In this document: positions 56,901 through 64,000 of the stretch, one piece after another
How the letters are laid out: each line of letters opens with the position of its first letter
How positions within the stretch are numbered: the first letter of the stretch is position 1
DNA from: Azolla caroliniana
Lineage: Eukaryota; Polypodiophyta
DNA length: 64,000 nt
Direction: 5' to 3'
NCBI GenBank assembly: GCA_043228905.1
Contig: JBHGNT010000021.1
Location: 310,001 to 374,000, forward strand
The notes under the pieces: model-generated
The model's database searches: none
Told to the model about the DNA's origin: nothing
What the model saw: only the letters and a program-made list of their open reading frames with translations
Made by a program: the position numbers and the translations under genes

Positions 56901-59590
56901 TATCCCTCTTGCCTTAATCTTGAAATCATACTCCACCTGTCTAGCTGCGTCTATTTCATGCAGAAAGAGATGAATATTCAATAACAAACTACCTCTCAAA
57001 CAATTCAGCATATAATTCTAATAACCAACTTAGCTTATGTACCCTGTGGTATTAAAATTGAACCAGAAGCAAGACTGGATGCCGCTGTGATTGCATTGAA
57101 TGCTGAGCATGTCCACGTCCATAGTCCACTTCCAGTGAGACTTGCCTGTGTGCTCCTTGTGCCATCGAAACAATCGAAAAATTCTTCGGTGCTGTACTTA
57201 GACAAAGCCATAAAAATACGACAACGGCATGAAGTCAAGCGTATAGAAAATTCATCAGTCTCTAAGACACCAAGATTCAAGAGGATGAGAATGAAATAAA
57301 GCTCCGAAGGATGCTTTTAGATAGAGAAAACAACACCTCCCACAAGGGAATTTACAGCCATAACCAAATAGTGTTTAAAGGAACCAGCACAGGTATGTAT
57401 ATGCTATATGAAACGAATTAATGCATGAATTTAGCTATTTCTATTACAAATGCATTCTTAGATATGCAGTATATCATAGTATCTCCTCTCAAGATTGACG
57501 GCAAAGTCTAGCACAAGAGACATACGCCAAGGATTTTGACTTGTGACCAATCCTTTTCCTTGAGAAAATCATAAGCTTGAGAAAGTAACAAGTATAGATG
57601 TAGCTAATTTAAAGCTCTCTGTATTTTCCCACATCATAGAATAGTTAAGTCCCGACCTAATAAAAGATAGTGGAGTTTCCCAACCTATGTAAGCCAGAAT
57701 GTGAGGATCTCCTGTTTTAATCTCAAAGTAGTATATTTCGAGTTTACACTCCTAAATTATTTGAATGCAATCTATACTCTCTAACGATTCGAGTTCATAT
57801 AAAATGGGAGAATGTCTTTGTTCACAACTTTAAATCAATGGAGGTAGAAGATTTGAGATTTTACCTTGCAGCAAAGTCAGCTTCAGACATGGCTTCTTCA
57901 TCTCTGAACTTGTCTGGATCTATCCAATGCACCCAATCAGATATCAATTTTGCCTCAGGGAGAATACTTGACCTAGAAATTTTGCTCTGAAGCATGGCTG
58001 GATCATAAGCAGGTGCTTCCTTGGCAGACATACCATTGTCATATTCTTTTATTACAGATAAACAATCCTTACTCTGACTGCATCCACTTCCATCATAACC
58101 TTGACAAGTTGCCTTATTGGCATCACTATCACACTCTCCATAGGAACTGACCAAACCCATAAGCTGCTGAATTTGGTCCCCAGTGAATTGTAAATTAATA
58201 TTCGAGATACTTACATCAGCATCCAATTTTAAAATGTCCAAGCAACCATTCTTCCAGGGAACACTCAGCTTTATGAATCCTGACAAATCCTCATCATTCT
58301 GCAATATAGAAACCGGTTGTCCAAAGACCCTTCTACTTCCAGCTATTGAAATAGAGCTATCATTCTCATCATCAACAACATCCAGAAGCTCAAGAGACAT
58401 TTTCTCAAAACTAATGGAATTTGTCAGAAGTAATGAGGTACCACTAGAAAATGGATCTTTCCCATTCTGAGTGCTTTCATGATCTGAGGAGTAATTTATG
58501 CTATATTCACCACATCCAATTCGGAGAACAAGCATATCATGCTTGGATTGCCCGATTTCAGTGGACCCTTCAAATGCAACTATTGCATTCCGAACACTTA
58601 CGTGCATGCCAAGAAGCAAGCTTTCCACCAAATTCGCAACCACTCTCACTCCTTCTTGTACGGGCAAGTAAGTGTTAGCTCCACCATATCCTACTCCTCC
58701 CCACTCGCTCTCAAGTGATCCAATGTTCTGCGATTCAAACAGACCCTCGTTAAGATTCACTGTTTTCTTCTTCTCGAAATCACATTTCTTGGCAGATTTC
58801 CGAGGAGCAAAGACGAGTTCAACTCCATCCAATTCAATATCGATTCTGGGGGGAACATTCCATTGCAATTTCAGGGTTACACTCCCCAAAGATCCTTCTT
58901 TTAATTCAAAAGATAAATCAGAAAGCTGCAAAGGGGAAGGGAGAGTTAGACAAATTAATCGAGAACAAAATTACAAATTTCTGATGATAACCCTAAGAAC
59001 GAGAAGAATTAAAACATAATATCAAGGGCATGGCTCCTCCCTTCAATTGCTTATAATAATTCGACAGCTATGAAGGTGCTAGATGTATTTATTTATTTAA
59101 TTGAAACACCAAAAAGAAAGTCAGAAAAATACAGGGGTTCTTCTTTCAATTTCTAATGAAAATCCAAAAGCCTATAAAGGGAAGATTAGACAGATGAAGA
59201 ACACAATAACATAAAATCAAATCAAATCCACAAATGCTTCCTTCAATTTCTATATATATTATATAAGACAGGGGGAGGAAACTGATTAATCAAAGAAATT
59301 GATAATAATAAGAATAAAGAAAATGAATGAATAAAATATTCAGATTCATAATGAAAGGAGACACAAGGAGATCTGATGAGAGAGAGAGAGAGAGAGAAAG
59401 GCAATGAATGACCCACCTGAGTATTGATGTGGTCGACATCAAGTGCGACATCATTGAGTTGGGCGAGGCCGAAGGCGAGCTGCACGTCCAGCTGCTCCAG
59501 GTCCAGTTCCCCTCTCAAGTACCTCCCTAGGCGCTTCTTCAGCAAGAACTTGAAGAGACGCCTGGTCGCCCATTGCGTGAACATCATCAT
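50936..59590 (-). CDS. ATG2: Autophagy-related lipid-transfer protein ATG2
   Basis: Twelve exons: 59590-59417, 58925-57865, 57191-57043, 56944-53514, 53440-53328, 53236-53020, 52926-52813, 52720-52613, 52528-52393, 51640-51447, 51355-51159 and 51017-50936. Every phase matches, giving 1,991 codons, close to the plant length of about 1,900. Exon 1 holds the chorein N-terminal segment ([24 protein letters not shown]). [14 protein letters not shown] lies in exon 3. The C-terminal ATG2 region ([40 protein letters not shown]) spans exons 5-10. ATG2 is a rod-shaped protein that transfers lipids from the endoplasmic reticulum to the growing phagophore with ATG9 and ATG18. The tail ends in Ala-rich and acidic/Pro stretches. 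The ATG at 59590 is the first in frame after a TAG. Confidence 0.95.
51600..52230 (-). repeat. Decayed triplication of an exon start and its acceptor inside ATG2 intron 9
   Basis: The 5' edge of exon 10 with its acceptor (plus sense GCTTCGTAGGAATGCCATAG, then CACCTGCGATTCAT) recurs at about 51881-51920 (ACTTCGCAGGAATGCTATTG, CACCTGTG) and at 52045-52083 (GCTTCACAGAATGCTGTATC, ACCTGTAACT). Each is followed by ATAAAAAGTTGTTTCATG-like and TCATATGGACAGC-like sequence. Period is about 165-260 bp. Confidence 0.7.
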
Positions 59591-60690
59591 CTCCTCCTGT
59601 TCCCCCTTCTGCTTTTGCTTTTTCACTTGATTCTATCCTCCGCTTTCTCTGCCCCGTTCTGTGCCCGCCTGCTCAGCCCACATCAAGATCCATCATGGGT
59701 GCTTTTTGTTTAGACCCAGAACGGAATTCCCCAGCGAAGGGAGAGGAAGAAGCTTTCCAGAGGAGAGACAGAGGAGGAGGGGGGGATTGCAATCTTTCTT
59801 AGAGACAAGAAAAAGGGAAAACCAGGTTTCTTCTATATTTTATATATATATATATATTAGAACGCAAAGCACAGCAATAATTGAGCTTTTAAACGGAAGA
59901 GGGGGGGGGTGTATTTACAGAACAGAAACAGAAACAGAAACAGAGAATAGAATGAGAATTATAGAAACGACGACAGTCATAGATAGATATCTCATATACT
60001 GTAGTCTATAGATATTTGAGGATGAATAAAATGCTACATAATAAACACCCCTCCTTTTTATGCTTACAGGTTTTACCCCCCCACCAAAATTTATTCTTAT
60101 TTGATTGGAGTTATTACATTACATATGGAAGTAATGCGAGTGGATTACAATGCAATGAGAGTGTGCTTCGATCCAACTATGTATGTAATGAGATCCAATG
60201 AACCCCGCGAAGGCATTAGGTCCAACATCCTCGTGCACTACTCTAATTCAGGGCTTATCATGATCTTCGGGGGAAACAATCCCTACAAAACACTTCTTCC
60301 CACTCATGCTGGGTGCAGGGTTTTTCAATTGTAATTTGTAACCCAAAAGAAGGTTGAAATGAAATACTAAGCTGATTTTTCATTGTCCAGATCTTCCATG
60401 AGTACGGTGTTGTAGTCTCGTAGAGGAGCAAAGCTCAATCTTAATGTTCTCTTAACTTTACAATGTAAGCTTTTAAACCGCATAATCTAGACTCCGTACT
60501 TGTCCATTACTTCAGAGGCCATGACAAATCTCCTCCTCAAGCGATGATTGCAAGAGGAGCATGTTTATCTGTGTATGGATGAGATGATGGAACTCCCATA
60601 ATACTCCTTTTGAATGATCAAGATGATTGGTTGGTTTCCCAATTGGCTTCAAACAATGAGCAACCCTTTCATGACATTAAAGACCAATGT
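59591..60690. other. ATG2 upstream region, no gene recognised
   Basis: The region immediately right of the ATG should contain the ATG2 leader and promoter. It has a (TA)n run at about 59840-59860, a G run near 59903, and CAGAAA repeats near 59918-59942. The rest shows no coding signal. Confidence 0.4.
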
Positions 60691-61520
60691 GGATATTTTG
60701 ACAGTTTAAAATCCTTGACCTTTCTAGCATTGTACTCATTTCTATTTGTTTCAATGGGGGAGGTTGTTGATGTTAGCAACCATGCATGGAGGACTTGCAA
60801 TCATGTTTCCAAAGCATAAAGTTGTGCATATCATGGCTACGAGTGTGCATTAGGAGGTTAGGTTGAAAAGTTAGTGAGTTAAATTGCTCCATAACACCAA
60901 AGAGTGTAGGGGGTTGTAGTCCAAAGAGTTTATCTCCTACTTTGAGATCAAAGAAGTTGCGTTCTTGGCAATTAGATTTTTCCTTTGCGTTTTACTTGCA
61001 CGTGGGTAAACTCCAAGACCAGTACTTAAAAAACTTACTTGAATGTCTATATTGCTCTTTTGTGGAAGGGTTTCATGATATTGTTGAGCTATGCACATTG
61101 AGCTCCAAGTGGAATCTGAAATTTGCAAAGAACATAATAAAGCTAATAAATGAGTGCGCAACATTGACGTTGTAGGTGGACCAAGAAAGTTTAAAATCTA
61201 AAGCCAATCATTTTATCAACAACATAGAGAATGTGATTTATTTATTTGCTTTATTTTGTCATTAATATGAGGATGGAATGCTTAATTGTGTTTAATTGAG
61301 GTTTGGAGAAATTGAAATCAACATTTCCTAAATGACAGATGATGTATGGACCATGATTAGAAACAATATCTTATGAAAGTGCATGTAATACAAAGCGTAA
61401 GGGTCTTCATGACACCAAAATGATCAATTATACAATGTTATGGCATTCCATTACGATCTTGATGTCACTTGGGTTGTCGAGGATGTAGGTCATGTTTTGG
61501 AGAAGAAGGTGATCTTCAAA
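60690..61520 (-). pseudogene. Possible very degraded gypsy integrase remnant
   Basis: On the minus strand, broken frames give IDHFGVMKTLTL near 61430-61390, which recalls the gypsy integrase zinc-binding segment (GHFGVxKT). Further on, LELNVHSST...NPSTKEQ near 61110-61060 loosely recalls the HPQTDGQTE region. The order is right but similarity is weak. Confidence 0.3.
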
Positions 61521-62679
61521 TGTGAATTGATCCACATCCTCGCATTTAAAGAACTTGGTCAGATGTGTTGAACATTCTTTGATTTCCATGACCAATTGAT
61601 CATAAATAAGTTTTATGATGAATGGGTGTCACAATGGAGTATGGTCCCCCACTAACTACATGGTAGTGGAACATGTTGAATTGCTAATAGGCAAGACGAA
61701 CACTCCACCGAGGAAAGAATTTCCACTTGCTCCATAAAGAAATTTGTCACACCAATACTCCCTTCAACTTTCGTAGATATACTTCGCCTCCATGCCTACC
61801 ATCAAATACAAAAAACATTGTGCATATCCCAATTATGATGCAATCCGCAATACCTTAGAAATAGGAAAACGATCTCCATCTCTGATTTTGGGTCAACATG
61901 TGTGAATTGTGCAAACACCCCCACTGCCCATGCTTCAAATAGCATCGTGATAAAATTTTGCCACTCCCCTCTCTCACACACACATCTTAATTGATCTATA
62001 TCCACTGCATAGAACCATGTTCTCTAGTTCTTCAAAACATGAGAATGTGAAGAAGAAGAAGGAAAAGGTTTGTAATTCCTCTTTTATATATGTACAATTA
62101 CCATACATACATTTGTGTCCTCTTTAACATCTAAAGCAATTCCATAATATTTCTCTATCTTGTATTCTTTTTGTCCCCTTTCCCTTGTATGATCATTCTC
62201 AATTCAAATACTAATGTCAATGTCCATGTTGTTGGAAGGTGTAGTAATGAAGTGTATAACAATTACTTAACAATAACATAATTAAATGATGTATTTCTAC
62301 CTCCTCATTTAACTTTAATGCTTTATGTATTGCATTGAATCATTAGTGATCTCTTTAATGCTAGAAATAGGCTTACAACCTACTTAAGTACACATGGTTC
62401 TCTTGCTAGTTTACATCTATGGCCTTTTGACCAACATATGAGCATGCCTATGGGTCAACAAATGCTATGGACGAATGTAGGCTAAAGAAAGAAATCAACA
62501 ATTATACTAGATTTATATGGGAGGGGGATAGAGCTCAGGAATGGTTGAGATGGCATTATCTTCTACAATTGCATCTAGCATGGGTAGGAAGTTGAAGAAA
62601 CAACGAAGAAAAGGGGGCATGCCTATCCAATTCCTAAAACATCGGATGTAGACTATAGTGGCATCCAACATACGATACA
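61521..62679. other. AT-rich DNA, nothing recognised
   Basis: Short open frames only. No domain, RNA gene or complete repeat could be supported here. Confidence 0.4.
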
Positions 62680-62979
62680 ACAGGATAGTCTAATGGAACC
62701 ATGAAGATGTGTGACGATTGTTTACCTTGGTCACGAAAATGGCTTCAATTGTCTTTATGTGGTCCTTAAAACTGTGATGCAATAAGATCGTCCAATGGAA
62801 CCGTTAGGATACATGAGTATCGTCTACCCTAGTTATAGAATGGTCACATGGTCTTTTCTTGGTCCCTAAACATGCAATGCAATAGGATCGCCCAATGCAA
62901 CCATTAGGATGTTTGAGCCTTGTATTTCCTAGTTATAGAAATGGTCATGATGGCGTTTTCCTCGTCCCTAGATGAGCTT
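62680..62979. repeat. Three-copy tandem repeat, period 100 bp
   Basis: Units start near 62680, 62780 and 62880 with (A)CAATAGGATCGTCCAATGGA-like sequence. They contain TTAGGAT, GTCTACC or TTTCC, TAGTTATAGAA and TGGTC blocks at fixed positions. Divergence is roughly 20 percent by eye. Confidence 0.8.
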
Positions 62980-64000
62980 CTTTCTAATATCATCAAGCAT
63001 GCACCCTTGAATCTTGTGGTTCTCGTCCAATATCTCAAAATGAGGCATGAGAGACTGATTTTAGAGAGTTGCCTCTATAGCTCATTAGTCATGTCCATCT
63101 CATCTTGGTATTTGGTTGCTTGTCAAATCATTGTCTCATTGACCCACTAGGGGAGGCAATATTGCTACTCAAGTTTGCCAATCCTCAAACATGTGTTGCT
63201 AATGTGGATTTTGGATTAGGCAACAATTTCACAACCACCAAGAATATCAAATCATGTGATTGTGTTGTGAAAGCCAATTATAACGATGCAAATACCAAGT
63301 GTTGGAGCAAGAAAACATTTGAAAAAGGAATTTGGTTTTAGTTGAAGAACCCTACTCAAATGAGACTATACACATAACAATCACGATGACCAAGAAACAT
63401 ATTGATTCCATGGACTAACAAAGTAACATAATTGTATTTATGGGTGACAACATCACCAACTCCCATGTTTTTTAAAGAGAAAAATGTTAAGCCTAAGAGA
63501 TTACCTCATTTAGGCCTTCTTCTTCTCATCATCGAAACATGTATAGTTCTATGCTTAAATTGTCAACATTACAAAAATAGCACACGCAAATGGTTCTTAG
63601 AGAATGTTCTAGGAAAGAGAAGGAATAATATTCTAGGAAAGTGTGAAACCTACTAAAATATTTAACCACTTTAGATCCATACCATAACAATTATCTACTC
63701 ACAAAACTCACTTGCAAAAATATATCAACATAAATGTGCTCCATAAATTCTATTTTCAAGCTAATACATGATTTGGGAACTCCCACAACAATGTTCTACA
63801 CTCAAAACTACTCCCTTGCAATATATCAATAGAAAGATCTTGAGAAAGTTCAATCAACACTAAACCCAAATCCCAAATCAATAGAAAGACATGCATTGCA
63901 AATTCCAAATCTATTGGAATATTCTTGGGTACAATCTTGCTTTATTTCCTAGCAACACTAACCCCCTTTTTTGTCAATCAACACTGACCCCAAATCCTTT
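62980..64000. other. AT-rich DNA to the window end, nothing recognised
   Basis: Two 74-78 codon plus-strand frames (63105-63341 and 63432-63656) show no identifiable domain. Near 63810-63990 short phrases (CAATAGAAAGA, CAATCAACACT) recur, suggesting small duplications. Confidence 0.4.

Noticed and set aside
1-64000. tRNA, rRNA or riboswitch genes
   Set aside because: No cloverleaf-like or rRNA-like stretch was noticed by eye. A covariance-model scan would be needed to exclude small RNAs.

Overview
This is a plant nuclear window, most likely from a leptosporangiate fern. That assignment is inference. It rests on the style of the pentatricopeptide-repeat (PPR) pseudogene (near-identical repeats of the 'GLLEKD/VDMYxKCG/GYAQQGQ' kind), intron-rich genes in AT-rich DNA, abundant degraded LINE, copia and gypsy DNA, and plant versions of ATG2, RH42 and PUR2. 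No bacterial, organellar or CRISPR signal was seen.

Four host genes can be modelled, all on the minus strand. (1) A GEX2-like gene of filamin-type repeats (16460 down to 2282, 3' end not in view) has introns swollen by a LINE and by gypsy debris. (2) An RH42/DDX46/Prp5-type DEAD-box helicase (25822-21474) has two exons and 1,331 codons. (3) A plastid-type phosphoribosylamine-glycine ligase, PUR2 (47459-43247), has four exons and 525 codons. (4) The autophagy lipid-transfer protein ATG2 (59590-50936) has twelve exons and 1,991 codons. Splice sites were chosen by reading GT/AG ends with consistent phase across every junction.

A fifth host locus is a dead PPR gene (41893-33944). It carries in-frame stops and frameshifts, and a complete 5.65-kb LTR element (34123-39774) splits its terminal E-like motif.

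Transposons, left to right: the 5' end of a copia element leaving the window (1-1665); a nearly whole LINE (about 8750-4140) plus scattered fragments; a gypsy RNase H relic (about 12440-12870); an LTR-less copia pol relic (17783-19555); a gypsy element with pol and 3' LTR but no 5' end (27070 to about 31205); an older copia relic with a 3' LTR (about 31230-33266); and the complete non-autonomous gypsy-like element inside the PPR pseudogene. The last one has two LTRs, a primer-binding-like site, a polypurine tract, a gag-like ORF and over 3 kb of GC-rich degenerate tandem repeats, but no pol. It shares LTR ends and polypurine-tract context with the neighbouring pol-bearing gypsy element, so the two look like a non-autonomous/autonomous pair.

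Regions without a recognised gene are 17221-17782, 19556-21473, 26083-27069, 33273-33943, 41894-43246, 47460-49940 and most of 59591-64000. They contain simple repeats, small tandem duplications and unidentified AT-rich DNA.
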